7,721 bases of DNA from an uncultured Cellvibrio sp. (lineage in GTDB: Bacteria; Pseudomonadota; Gammaproteobacteria; Pseudomonadales; Cellvibrionaceae), in assembly GCA_946482345.1 (NCBI GenBank), contig CAMLRJ010000149.1, positions 1-7,721 of the forward strand. Reading direction: 5' to 3'. The position numbers were made by a program, and so were the translations under genes. Within the stretch, counting starts at the first letter, position 1. Every line of letters starts with the position of its first letter. This document shows positions 1 through 7,721 of this stretch, one piece after another. Below the pieces are notes generated by a model that saw nothing but the letters and a program-made list of their open reading frames with translations, was not told where the DNA came from and made no database searches.

Positions 1-642
1 GATCAATTAACCCGCATTATGTACGGCAGCCGAATTTCATTGATGGTGGGTTTTGTGGCAACAGCTGTCGCGCTGACTATTGGTGTTTTGTGGGGAGCGA
101 TTGCCGGCTTTATGGGCGGTAGAGTGGATGCCGTCATGATGCGATTTGTTGATGCACTTTATGCTCTGCCATTCACCATTTTTATTGTGTTGTTAACCGT
201 CATTTTTGGCAGCAGTATGCTGTTATTGTTTTTAGCGATTGGTGCTGTTGAATGGTTAACCATGGCGCGTATTGTTCGCGGTCAGGTATTAAATGTTAAA
301 CAACAGGAGTTTATTGAAGCCGCTGTTTCCATGGGCTTGTCGCCCTGGCAAATTATTTCGCGCCATATTATTCCCAATGTATTGGGGCCTATTATTGTTT
401 ACACAACCCTGACAATTCCCAGCGTTATTTTATTGGAATCTTTTTTAAGTTTTCTGGGATTAGGTATTCAGCCACCGATGAGTTCCTGGGGATCATTAAT
501 TTCCGGTGGTGTGGAAACCATGCAGGAATATCCCTGGTTGATTATTTTCCCGGGCCTGACCTTAACTATCACATTATTTTCGCTTAATTTTTTGGGTGAT
601 GGTTTGCGTGATGCACTTGATCCACGATCGGCGAGGGATTAA
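1..642 (+). CDS. oppC: Oligopeptide ABC transporter permease, OppC type (5' end missing)
   Basis: Inner-membrane permease subunit of a peptide importer, forming the channel with an OppB-type partner and driven by the ATPase encoded next. The frame is open from the first base and reads DQLTRIMYGSRISLMVG, the conserved OppC/DppC stretch that normally follows a first membrane helix and a periplasmic loop. The gene therefore starts upstream, and the internal ATG at 19 is not its start. About 213 residues are visible against roughly 300 for the family. Several hydrophobic helices can be seen, and the EAA loop that docks on the ATPase (EAAVSMGLSPWQIISRHIIP) begins near base 316. The C-terminus, with FLGDGLRDALDP, is typical of OppC. 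The stop overlaps the ATPase start by one base, so the two are probably translationally coupled. Family assignment is firm. OppC rather than DppC or YejE rests on recalled similarity, and the substrate is not shown. Confidence 0.9.
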   Translation, partial: DQLTRIMYGSRISLMVGFVATAVALTIGVLWGAIAGFMGGRVDAVMMRFVDALYALPFTIFIVLLTVIFGSSMLLLFLAIGAVEWLTMARIVRGQVLNVKQQEFIEAAVSMGLSPWQIISRHIIPNVLGPIIVYTTLTIPSVILLESFLSFLGLGIQPPMSSWGSLISGGVETMQEYPWLIIFPGLTLTITLFSLNFLGDGLRDALDPRSARD

Positions 643-647
643 TGATG
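633..647 (+). promoter_or_regulatory. RBS and overlapping stop/start between permease and ATPase genes
   Basis: GAGGG at 633-637 lies inside the end of the permease gene. The permease stop TAA (640-642) shares its last A with an ATG at 642, and a second ATG follows at 645. The Shine-Dalgarno is 4 bases from the first ATG and 7 from the second, so the second may be the one mainly used; the difference is one methionine. The overlap suggests coupled translation of the two subunits. Confidence 0.6.
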
Positions 648-2252
648 AATAATTTATTATCCGTTAAAAATTTGCGTGTGGTATTTAATACACGTCAAGG
701 CCAAACTGTCGCTGTTGATAATCTGTCATTTGATTTGAATGCAGGTGAAACTCTGGCAATTGTTGGTGAGTCGGGTTCCGGAAAGTCTGTCGCTTGCTAC
801 AGTTTGTTGGGTTTAATTCCAGTTCCGCCAGGAAAAATTGAATCGGGGTCAGCTGTTTTCCAAAATCAGGATTTATTAAGGTTAAACGACGATCAATTAC
901 GAAAAATTCGCGGCAATAATATTGCCATGATTTTTCAGGATCCCATGACCTGTTTGAACCCCTACATGCGAATTGTGGATCAATTAGTAGAAGCCTTAAA
1001 ACAACATCATCAAATCAGTAAAAAAGAAGCGCGCGCAAAAGCCATAGCCGCATTGATTGATGTCGGTATACAGGATGCTGAAAAACGTATCGACGATTAT
1101 CCGCATCAGTTTTCCGGTGGTATGCGCCAACGGGTTATGATCGCCATGGCATTAATGGCGGAACCACAATTATTAATTGCCGATGAACCCACCACCGCGT
1201 TGGATGTGACAGTTCAAGCACAGATTTTGAAATTAATTAAAGATATTCAGATCAAACGGCAGTTAGCTGTGATTTTTATTACCCATGATTTGGCTGTCGC
1301 TGCCCAGGTTTCCAATCAGATTTTGGTGATGGAAAAGGGAATGCAAATTGAATACGGTGAAACCAAAAAAATATTTACTGAGTCACAGCATCCCTATACT
1401 CAAAAATTATTGTCATCGGTTTTGCATTCCGCCAAAACATTTCCCAATCAATTGCAATCCAATGAAAAACCCTTAGTTGAAATTCAGCAGTTACAAACCA
1501 GTTATCTGTTGAATAATGATGATATTTTCAGCTTCAAAAAACCGCGCAAAACCGTATTGCAGAATATCAATCTGGATATTTATGCTGGCGAAGTTTTGGG
1601 TGTAGTGGGAGAGTCCGGCTCGGGTAAATCCACGCTGGGGAGAAGTGTCATTCGTTTATTGGAGCCGGATCAGGGACAAGTTCTGTTTCAAGGGCGCAAT
1701 TTGCTGGATTTAAATTATGCCGATTTAAAAACAGCGCGACGTGATTTCCAAATGATTTTTCAAGACCCCTACGCATCATTGAATCCGCGTATGACAGTGT
1801 TTGATACTTTGGCAGAACCCTTGTTACATCATAAATTGGCAACTAAAGAAAATGTAGAAGAACAAGTCAATCAATTAATGGATGATGTAGGGCTTGATCG
1901 CCAGGCCATTCGTAAGTATCCGCACGAATTCTCCGGTGGGCAACGTCAACGCATTGCCATCGCGCGTGCTGTTTCTGTAAAACCAAAGTTAATTATTGCG
2001 GACGAACCTGTGTCTGCATTGGATGTCACGATTCGTGCACAAATTCTCGCATTGCTATTGGAGTTAACACAAAAGCATCAATTAACATTGCTGTTTATTT
2101 CACATGATATGTCGGTCATTCGTTATATGTGTGACAGGGTAGTGGTGATGAAAAATGGACAACTCATAGAGCAAGGTGCAACAGAAGAATTATTCAGCAA
2201 TCCTCGCGAAGTTTATACACAACAATTATTAGCAGCGGTCCCCAAACTTTAA
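642..2252 (+). CDS. Dipeptide/oligopeptide ABC transporter ATP-binding protein with two fused NBDs (OppD-OppF fusion, YejF-like)
   Basis: Cytoplasmic ATPase that powers peptide import through the preceding permease. It is 536 residues long and carries two complete nucleotide-binding domains, the size and layout of E. coli YejF (about 530). NBD1 has Walker A GESGSGKS at 42-49, Q-loop Q99, signature SGGMRQR at 158-164, Walker B LLIADE at 177-182 and switch His215. An HPY element follows at 250-252, part of the C-terminal extension of OppD/DppD proteins. NBD2 has Walker A at 323-330, signature SGGQRQR at 431-437, Walker B LIIADE at 450-455 and His488. NBD1 resembles OppD and NBD2 OppF, and all catalytic residues are present in both. 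The cysteine cluster that binds an Fe-S centre in some DppD-type subunits is not seen after NBD1. It sits in an operon with the permease and, six bases downstream, an acetyltransferase. Import of peptides is inferred from the family; the exact ligand is unknown. Confidence 0.93.
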   Translation: MMNNLLSVKNLRVVFNTRQGQTVAVDNLSFDLNAGETLAIVGESGSGKSVACYSLLGLIPVPPGKIESGSAVFQNQDLLRLNDDQLRKIRGNNIAMIFQDPMTCLNPYMRIVDQLVEALKQHHQISKKEARAKAIAALIDVGIQDAEKRIDDYPHQFSGGMRQRVMIAMALMAEPQLLIADEPTTALDVTVQAQILKLIKDIQIKRQLAVIFITHDLAVAAQVSNQILVMEKGMQIEYGETKKIFTESQHPYTQKLLSSVLHSAKTFPNQLQSNEKPLVEIQQLQTSYLLNNDDIFSFKKPRKTVLQNINLDIYAGEVLGVVGESGSGKSTLGRSVIRLLEPDQGQVLFQGRNLLDLNYADLKTARRDFQMIFQDPYASLNPRMTVFDTLAEPLLHHKLATKENVEEQVNQLMDDVGLDRQAIRKYPHEFSGGQRQRIAIARAVSVKPKLIIADEPVSALDVTIRAQILALLLELTQKHQLTLLFISHDMSVIRYMCDRVVVMKNGQLIEQGATEELFSNPREVYTQQLLAAVPKL

Positions 2253-2258
2253 GAATTT

Positions 2259-2675
2259 ATGCAACTTATTCATCAGTTAACCGAACAGCAGATTCAGCAA
2301 TTACATCAGTTATACCAAAACGAATACTGGTCGAAAGGTCGTTCACTGGAGGATACATTTCAGTGTGTTAAAGGTTCGTCGATTGTATTTGGATTTGTCG
2401 AAGGAAATGATTTGTTGGCTTTTGCGCGAGTGGTTACTGACTATGTTTTTAAAGCGTTTATTTTTGATGTCATAGTGTCGGATAAATTGCGTGCGCAGGG
2501 TATTGGCAAGCAAATAGTGGAATCCATACTGGAACATCCCGATCTGAAAAAAGTTAAACACATAGAACTTTATTGCTTACCTGAGTTATTCAGCTTTTAT
2601 AGTCAGTTTGGATTTACCCATGATTTGGGCTCAATGCAATTGATGCGGCGTGACAGGGATTTAAATCCTTGCTGA
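2259..2675 (+). CDS. GNAT family N-acetyltransferase
   Basis: Predicted small cytoplasmic acetyltransferase (138 residues, about the usual single-domain GNAT length) transferring acetyl from acetyl-CoA to an unknown acceptor. The fold signature is clear: strand FIFDVIV at 67-73 (beta-4), then RAQGIG at 78-83, matching the Q/RxxGxG/A pyrophosphate loop, then an amphipathic helix. FSFYSQFGF at 111-119 contains Tyr114 in the position of the usual general acid. Upstream motifs YWSKGRSLED and FGFVEGNDLLAFARVVTD are shared with a common uncharacterised bacterial GNAT group. The start at 2259 follows the ATPase stop by six bases with only a weak AAGAA-like ribosome site, so translation probably depends on coupling to the upstream gene. 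The position makes it the last gene of the transporter operon. It could modify an imported peptide or be an unrelated passenger; the sequence does not decide. Confidence 0.85.
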   Translation: MQLIHQLTEQQIQQLHQLYQNEYWSKGRSLEDTFQCVKGSSIVFGFVEGNDLLAFARVVTDYVFKAFIFDVIVSDKLRAQGIGKQIVESILEHPDLKKVKHIELYCLPELFSFYSQFGFTHDLGSMQLMRRDRDLNPC

Positions 2676-2719
2676 TTTGTTTTTTTCAAGTCAGGACGTT
2701 ATGGGTGTCAATTACAAAT

Positions 2720-2753
2720 TACTGGTTTTATATCCAGTGTTTTTGCTGTTTTT
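2720..2753 (+). terminator. Weak rho-independent terminator candidate after the transporter operon
   Basis: ACTGG (2721-2725) pairs with CCAGT (2734-2738) around an eight-base A/T loop. It is followed by five T at 2740-2744 and another five T at 2749-2753. It lies 45 bases after the acetyltransferase stop, in the right place to end that operon before smc. The stem is only 5 bp (plus a possible T-G pair), so termination may be partial. Confidence 0.4.
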
Positions 2754-2819
2754 CCTCCCATCAAAGCGGGTGTAAACCCTTGAACAAACCTGTAGAATTC
2801 CGCCTTTGAATATTTTCTT

Positions 2820-2840
2820 GCTGCTTGAAAATCAGGCAGC
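2820..2840 (+). promoter_or_regulatory. 9-bp hairpin in the probable smc leader
   Basis: GCTGCTTGA (2820-2828) pairs with TCAGGCAGC (2832-2840) around an AAA loop: nine pairs, one of them T-G. It ends 28 bases before the smc ATG. What follows is TTATTGATAA, not a true T-run, so it is a poor terminator. It may be a leader stem affecting mRNA stability or read-through. The rest of the 2676-2868 gap shows no convincing sigma-70 promoter. TTGAAC at 2780 and TAGAAT at 2793 resemble -35 and -10 boxes but are not properly spaced from each other. Confidence 0.4.
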
Positions 2841-2868
2841 TTATTGATAACCAGAGTGAATTCTATCT

Positions 2869-5800
2869 ATGCGCCTGAAGTGCATTAAATTGGCTGGCTT
2901 CAAGTCATTTGTTGATCCAACCACTGTTAATTTCCCCAGTAATCTTTGCGCTGTTGTAGGGCCTAACGGTTGCGGCAAGTCCAATATTATCGATGCGGTG
3001 CGTTGGGTGATGGGTGAATCATCAGCCAAAAATTTGCGCGGCGAAAATATGACTGACGTTATATTTAACGGTTCCAGTGGTCGTAAACCGGTTGGCCAGG
3101 CATCGATTGAATTGGTGTTTGATAATTCAGATGCAACTCTCACGGGTGAATACGCCGCTTTCACGGAAATTAGTATCAAGCGTAAAGTGGGCCGTGATGG
3201 TGACAACTCTTATTTTTTAAACGGAACCAAATGTCGTCGTCGCGACATTACCGATATCTTTTTGGGAACCGGTTTGGGTCCGCGCAGTTACGCGATTATT
3301 GAACAAGGGATGATTTCAAAATTAATTGAAGCCAAGCCTGAAGATTTGCGTGTGTATATTGAAGAAGCGGCAGGTATTTCCAAATACAAAGAGCGTCGCC
3401 GCGATACTGAAAGTCGTATGCGTCGCACACAAGAAAATATGGAACGTTTGACAGATATTCGCGATGAGTTGGAGCGTCAACTTTCCCGTTTGCAACGACA
3501 AGCCCAATCCGCTGAAAAATATGCCGAGTTCAAACAGGAAGAACGCACACTCAAAGCACAACTGCAGGCATTGAAATACAAATTACTCGAAGAGCAAACA
3601 CAAACCAAGCGTGCCGGTATTCGCGATTTGGAATTGCGCATGGAATCCTTTATCACCGAGCAAGTGAATAAAGACACGGCTATTGAAAAATATCGATTGG
3701 ATTACACCGAGCTTGGTGACAAGTTTAATGAAGTTCAGGGGCGTTACTATTCCATTGGTGCAGACATAGCTCGTTTGGAGCAAAGTATTCAGCACGCCAA
3801 TGAGCGCGCGCGCCAATTGCAATCTGATTTGGATCAAACCCAACGTGATTGTCGCCACGCTGAAGAAAATTTGTTGGCGGATAGTCAAAAATCAGAATTG
3901 TTTGAAGCAGAAATTTTAGAGATTGAACCGGAACTGGAATTAATTCGTGCTGCTGAAGAAGGATCCAGTGAGTCATTGATTGATGCTGAACAGTCAATGC
4001 AGGAGTGGCAAAGTACCTGGGATAATTTTAACCAACGTGCCGCAGAGCCTCGCCAACGCGCTGAAGTACAGCAGTCGCGAATTCAACATCTTGAACAGGT
4101 TCAACAGCGTTTATTACAACGTGTTGAAAAACTAAAAGAAGAAAAAAATAATCTTCAGGACGACAATGTTGATGATGAAATCGGCTTGCTCACCGAGCAG
4201 CTGGCAGAAATGGATTTACAGGCAGAAGAAAAGCGTGAACAGGCTAATCAATTAACCGAATCGTTGGAACAAACACGCAATGAAAATTTGCGGTTGAATA
4301 ATGAATTGGATCAATCCCGCAGTCGCTTGCAAACATTGCGTGGTCGCCATGCATCCCTCGAAGCATTACAGCAGGCGGCGCTGGGTGAGCAAAATAAAAT
4401 TGTCAGTCAATGGTTAAGCAATCAGGGTTTGAGTGAAAAACCTCGTCTGGCTGAAACTTTGCGTGTGCAACCCGGTTGGGAAAAAGCCGTTGAAACGGTT
4501 TTGGGTAATCATCTGCAAGCGGTTTGTGTTAATGGTCTTGATCAGGTTACCGGTGTATTAAGTGGCTTGAGTCAAGGGCATTTGATGCTGTTGGATATTA
4601 ACAGCAAACCCGCTCCAGCGAATTTCAACAAAGCAGGATTACTCAGCACCAAAGTCAGTGCAGATTGGGATGTGGCGGCTTTATTAAGCGGTGTTTATTT
4701 CGCTAATGATTTGCAACAAGCTTTGCAATTACGTAATCAATTATCGGCAAATGAATCTGTTGTTACACAAGATGGAATTTGGCTGGGCGCACAATGGTTG
4801 CGTGTGATTCGCGATAATGATGCCAGTGCCGGTGTCATTGCACGCAAGCAAGAATTGGAACAACTGACGGCAGAAATTGAATCACTGCAACAACAGGTTT
4901 CCGTGTTGAACTCACAACTGGAATCAGGTCGTGAAGCGATTAAATTATCAGAACAACAACGCGAAGCCTTACGTCGTGAAGCGGATGATCAGCAGCGTCG
5001 TTATTCTGAATTACGTGCGCAATTAAGTGCAAAACAAGTTCGTGTTGAACAAACGTCCATGCGTCGTGAGCGATTGGAAAATGAAATTCGCGAAGCGCGT
5101 GAGCAAATGGAACAGGAAGCTGAACATTTATCTGAAGCGCGCATGATTTTAAGTGAAGCGATTGAGATGATGGGGCAGGACACGGATCAGCGTGAATCTT
5201 TATTGAAACAACGCGATGATATTCGTGCGTCCTTGGATGCGGCCCGTCAAAAAGCGCGTCACGATAAAGATCGTGCACACGAATTGGCTATGCGATTCCA
5301 GTCGTTGAAAACACAATTGGATGCGACCCGAATTGGTATTTCCCGTTTACGCGAACAAACCGCACGATTACAAGAACGTCGCGAACAATTATTGGCGAGC
5401 TTGAGTGAAAGCCGTGATCCGGTTGAAGAATATAAAATGGAGCTGGAAGCAAGCTTGAGTAAACGGCTTGCGGTTGAGCAACAATTAACAGCGGCACGTC
5501 GGGAATTGGAAACGGTTGAGCAATCTTTGCGTGGTGCCGAGCAAGCAAGATCGCGTGCTGATCAGGAAATTCAGGCTGTCAGAGCACATCTTGAACAGGA
5601 ACGATTGGCGGCGCAAACGTTTGAAGTACAACGCGCAACTATTATTGAACAAATGCAAGAAGACAATCTGGATGTGAATGCGGTTCTTGCTGAATTACCG
5701 GAAGGATCTGAAATCAGCCCCATTGAAGAAGAGCTTGAAGAAGTTGCCGCAAAAATTTCGCGATTGGGGCCAATTAACCTGGCAGCCATTGATGAATATA

Positions 5801-6378
5801 AAACAGAGTCAGAGCGTAAAAATTATTTGGATGCGCAACATGCTGATCTGACGGAAGCACTGGAAACTTTGGAAAATGCAATTAAACGTATTGATCGGGA
5901 AACCAGAACCCGCTTCAAAGAAACGTTTGATCAGGTCAATAAAAGTTTGCAGGAATTATTCCCTAAAGTATTCGGTGGCGGGCACGCTTATCTGGAATTA
6001 ACCGGGGAAGAATTATTGGATACCGGTATCGCGATTATGGCGAGGCCGCCAGGTAAACGTAACTCCACTATTCATTTGTTATCAGGTGGAGAGAAAGCAC
6101 TGACTGCCATTGCGTTGGTGTTTTCAATTTTCCGATTAAATCCGGCGCCATTCTGTATGTTGGATGAAGTTGACGCGCCGCTGGATGATGCCAACGTCGG
6201 TCGCTATGCGCGTATGGTTGAAGAAATGTCACAACAGGTTCAATTTATTTACATCACACACAATAAAATTGCGATGGAAATGGCGCATCAGTTACTGGGT
6301 GTCACTATGCATGAGCCCGGTGTATCCAGACTGGTAACGGTGGATGTAGACGAAGCTGCCGAGCTTGCAGCGGTGTAA
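2869..6378 (+). CDS. smc: Chromosome partition protein SMC (condensin subunit)
   Basis: Structural maintenance of chromosomes ATPase. It dimerises, binds DNA and, with ScpA/ScpB (not in this window), compacts and segregates the nucleoid. At 1169 residues it is the normal bacterial length. The N-terminal half-head has Walker A GPNGCGKS at 31-38, R-loop Arg57 and Q-loop Gln146 followed by the conserved EEAAGISKYKERR. A long charged coiled coil runs from about 170 to 510. The hinge spans about 520-650, and the returning coil runs to about 1000. The C-terminal half-head has signature LLSGGEKA with Ser1072, Walker B FCMLDE with Asp1099 and Glu1100, D-loop Asp1106 and switch His1131. Nothing catalytic is missing. 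The ATG at 2869 begins the standard MRLKCIKLAGFKSF terminus, but the nearest Shine-Dalgarno-like AGAG (2853-2856) is weak and 12 bases away. It is first in the smc-zipA-ligA cluster. Identification is secure. Confidence 0.98.
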   Translation: MRLKCIKLAGFKSFVDPTTVNFPSNLCAVVGPNGCGKSNIIDAVRWVMGESSAKNLRGENMTDVIFNGSSGRKPVGQASIELVFDNSDATLTGEYAAFTEISIKRKVGRDGDNSYFLNGTKCRRRDITDIFLGTGLGPRSYAIIEQGMISKLIEAKPEDLRVYIEEAAGISKYKERRRDTESRMRRTQENMERLTDIRDELERQLSRLQRQAQSAEKYAEFKQEERTLKAQLQALKYKLLEEQTQTKRAGIRDLELRMESFITEQVNKDTAIEKYRLDYTELGDKFNEVQGRYYSIGADIARLEQSIQHANERARQLQSDLDQTQRDCRHAEENLLADSQKSELFEAEILEIEPELELIRAAEEGSSESLIDAEQSMQEWQSTWDNFNQRAAEPRQRAEVQQSRIQHLEQVQQRLLQRVEKLKEEKNNLQDDNVDDEIGLLTEQLAEMDLQAEEKREQANQLTESLEQTRNENLRLNNELDQSRSRLQTLRGRHASLEALQQAALGEQNKIVSQWLSNQGLSEKPRLAETLRVQPGWEKAVETVLGNHLQAVCVNGLDQVTGVLSGLSQGHLMLLDINSKPAPANFNKAGLLSTKVSADWDVAALLSGVYFANDLQQALQLRNQLSANESVVTQDGIWLGAQWLRVIRDNDASAGVIARKQELEQLTAEIESLQQQVSVLNSQLESGREAIKLSEQQREALRREADDQQRRYSELRAQLSAKQVRVEQTSMRRERLENEIREAREQMEQEAEHLSEARMILSEAIEMMGQDTDQRESLLKQRDDIRASLDAARQKARHDKDRAHELAMRFQSLKTQLDATRIGISRLREQTARLQERREQLLASLSESRDPVEEYKMELEASLSKRLAVEQQLTAARRELETVEQSLRGAEQARSRADQEIQAVRAHLEQERLAAQTFEVQRATIIEQMQEDNLDVNAVLAELPEGSEISPIEEELEEVAAKISRLGPINLAAIDEYKTESERKNYLDAQHADLTEALETLENAIKRIDRETRTRFKETFDQVNKSLQELFPKVFGGGHAYLELTGEELLDTGIAIMARPPGKRNSTIHLLSGGEKALTAIALVFSIFRLNPAPFCMLDEVDAPLDDANVGRYARMVEEMSQQVQFIYITHNKIAMEMAHQLLGVTMHEPGVSRLVTVDVDEAAELAAV

Positions 6379-6398
6379 TAATAATTCAAACCAGGTTG

Positions 6399-6412
6399 CG
6401 GAAATTTATATG
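6399..6412 (+). promoter_or_regulatory. zipA ribosome binding site that fixes the start
   Basis: CGGAA (6399-6403) lies six bases before the ATG at 6410. The frame is also open upstream to a TTG at 6365 inside smc. That extension would add 15 Asn/Gln-rich residues in front of the membrane anchor and lacks a comparable site, so 6410 is preferred. Confidence 0.6.
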
Positions 6413-7501
6413 AAAGATTGGATTATCATTTTTGGAACTTTGCTGATTCTCGCGATAGTCATTGATGGTATTCGCCGTAAACGCAATGATCGTTACGGTA
6501 AAATTCGCATGTCTTCGAATATGAAGAAGCGTGTAAAAAATGTTGAACCTGAAGAAGATGTGGAACCCAAACCCAGTTATGTCAGTGAGCTGCCTAACGG
6601 CGGGGCACGGGTTATTGGTCACAGAGATCCTTCAGAAATTGTAGAGGGTTTGATCAAACGCTCTTCACAAGCGAAAGAGAAAAAAAATCAGGAACGCACA
6701 TCAACAGTTGATTCTCACAACCAACAGGCAAAAGTGCAAACGGCCAAGCCTACACGTACTCCGCAACAAACTTATCTGAATCTTGATGAATCGGTTCCTC
6801 TATTGATGGAATCAGTTGATGATTCAAAATCTGCACGCGAAAGAATTGAGCCGCATTTCTCCAAGGATAATTCTGATTCCAGTTTGTTGGATGATGATTA
6901 TGAAAGGGACGATTTTCAATCGGATCAAGATGATTATGACGATGAGTCTGATGCAGATAATGATGCATTGGATTCAGAATATGATGAAGATGAGAGTGAT
7001 GACTATGAGGACTCTTCAACTGAAGATGATGATCATTCTGAACAAGATAATTCAGCACAGTTAAATGAACCGGAAGAAGTTCTGGTTGTTCATGTAATGG
7101 CAAAAGATAAATTATTAAAAGGCACAGAGTTATTGGATACCGTACTTCAGTGCGGTATGCGTTATGGCAGCATGGATATTTTTCATCGCTATGCCAGTGC
7201 AAAAGGAGAGGGCGCGCATTTATTCAGTATGGCCAACATGGTGAAGCCTGGCACTTTTGATCTTGATGCTATGGAACAATTTGAAACACCGGGAGTCAGT
7301 TTTTTTATGACCTTGCCGATAGATGCTGATTCCATGCAGTCCTTTGATTTAATGATTGATACCGCACGTACAGTTGCCGGAACTTTGGGTGGTGAGTTAA
7401 AGGATGACCAACGCAGTGTGATGACAAAACAAACACTTGAGCATTGCAGGGAGCGTATTCGTGATTATGAGCGGCAACGACTTTTTCGCCGGCCTAAATA
7501 A
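6410..7501 (+). CDS. zipA: Cell division protein ZipA
   Basis: Inner-membrane anchor of the Z-ring, binding the C-terminal tail of FtsZ in the cytoplasm during early divisome assembly. At 363 residues it is slightly longer than E. coli ZipA (328). The layout is the ZipA one. The N-terminus is nearly all membrane helix (about residues 4-21, WIIIFGTLLILAIVIDGI), followed by basic residues (RRKRNDR). A long low-complexity linker runs to about 223. The C-terminal FtsZ-binding domain (about 224-363) includes VLVVHVMAKDK, the stretch GMRYGSMDIFHRY at 249-261, and FSMANMVKPGTFD. The linker contains a strongly acidic block (161-213) rather than the Pro/Gln-rich region known from E. coli. It starts 31 bases after smc and is followed by ligA, the gene order known from Pseudomonas. 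Identification is strong from architecture and context, although ZipA sequences diverge widely. Confidence 0.93.
   Translation: MKDWIIIFGTLLILAIVIDGIRRKRNDRYGKIRMSSNMKKRVKNVEPEEDVEPKPSYVSELPNGGARVIGHRDPSEIVEGLIKRSSQAKEKKNQERTSTVDSHNQQAKVQTAKPTRTPQQTYLNLDESVPLLMESVDDSKSARERIEPHFSKDNSDSSLLDDDYERDDFQSDQDDYDDESDADNDALDSEYDEDESDDYEDSSTEDDDHSEQDNSAQLNEPEEVLVVHVMAKDKLLKGTELLDTVLQCGMRYGSMDIFHRYASAKGEGAHLFSMANMVKPGTFDLDAMEQFETPGVSFFMTLPIDADSMQSFDLMIDTARTVAGTLGGELKDDQRSVMTKQTLEHCRERIRDYERQRLFRRPK
6890..7048 (+). repeat. Low-complexity GAT/GAA-rich tract coding the acidic ZipA linker
   Basis: This stretch inside zipA is built largely of GAT, GAC, GAA and GAG codons broken by Ser, Tyr and Asn. It encodes residues 161-213, of which 31 of 53 are Asp or Glu by hand count, with one Arg and one His. 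It is an imperfect triplet-rich tract, not an exact tandem array. It produces long spurious open frames on both strands. Confidence 0.75.
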
Positions 7502-7518
7502 AAAAGCCTGACCATTAA

Positions 7519-7721
<203 letters not shown>

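Noticed and set aside
2654..2686. Terminator at the end of the acetyltransferase gene: CAGGGA/TCCTTG around TTTAAA, then seven T
   Set aside because: The stem ends eight bases before the T-run and overlaps the coding region. The hairpin at 2720-2744 fits a terminator better, though partial activity cannot be excluded.
2768..2779. GGGT-GTAA-ACCC inverted repeat (GNRA-type loop) in the gap before smc
   Set aside because: Only four pairs with no extension; too short to claim as an operator or RNA element.
2841..3206. Minus-strand open frame opposite the start of smc
   Set aside because: It lies opposite the strongly conserved SMC N-terminal half-head (Walker A, R-loop). Its translation shows no recognisable domain and is explained by codon bias of smc.
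4142..4148. A7 run in smc (A AAA AAT) as a programmed frameshift site
   Set aside because: It lies mid coiled coil with no supporting stem or meaningful alternative product. The full-length SMC frame is intact and conserved.
3322..5789. Several minus-strand open frames of 60-112 codons opposite the smc coiled coil and hinge
   Set aside because: They sit in a region of Gln/Glu/Arg-rich coil codons that leave few stops on the other strand. No domain or ribosome site supports them.
6365..6409. Alternative TTG start giving ZipA 15 extra residues overlapping smc
   Set aside because: The extension is Asn/Gln-rich, has no good ribosome site and would precede the membrane anchor. The ATG at 6410 has CGGAA six bases upstream.
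6750..7202. Long minus-strand open frame rich in His, and a short Met/Ile-rich plus-strand frame (6816-7064) in the same place
   Set aside because: Both are shadows of the GAT-rich acidic tract of zipA: other frames and the opposite strand read its Asp codons as His, Ile or Met. The zipA frame is supported at both ends.

Overview
The window reads as ordinary chromosomal DNA of a gammaproteobacterium. Two things support this: an SMC condensin lies next to zipA, a divisome gene characteristic of Gammaproteobacteria, and the order smc-zipA-ligA matches that known from Pseudomonas and relatives. A canonical smc suggests a lineage outside the enteric/Vibrio/Pasteurella group, which generally uses MukBEF instead. 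The moderate GC and A/T-leaning codon use would fit a Cellvibrio/Saccharophagus-like organism, but that is only a guess. All genes lie on the + strand and the window is almost fully coding.

Region 1 (1-2675) is the end of an oligopeptide ABC importer operon. It holds the 3' part of an OppC-type permease, overlapping by one base a double ATPase (OppD and OppF halves fused in one chain, as in YejF). Six bases after the ATPase comes a small GNAT acetyltransferase. The binding protein and partner permease would lie upstream of the window. A 193-base gap follows, with a weak terminator-like hairpin and, close to the next gene, a 9-bp hairpin in the probable smc leader.

Region 2 (2869-7721) is the chromosome maintenance and division cluster. 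It holds smc (complete, with both ATPase halves, coiled-coil arms and hinge), zipA (membrane anchor, very acidic linker, C-terminal FtsZ-binding domain) and the first 46 codons of ligA (NAD-dependent DNA ligase). The 31-base smc-zipA gap, the 80-base zipA-ligA gap and the lack of a convincing terminator suggest co-transcription. The products act in chromosome compaction and segregation, Z-ring tethering, and sealing of DNA nicks.

I found no mobile element, CRISPR array, RNA gene or clearly new system. The points most worth a second look are the leader of ligA, where a bulged 8-bp hairpin overlaps the Shine-Dalgarno and two competing short helices lie nearby; the acidic ZipA linker (31 of 53 residues Asp/Glu); and the acetyltransferase attached to the peptide importer operon.
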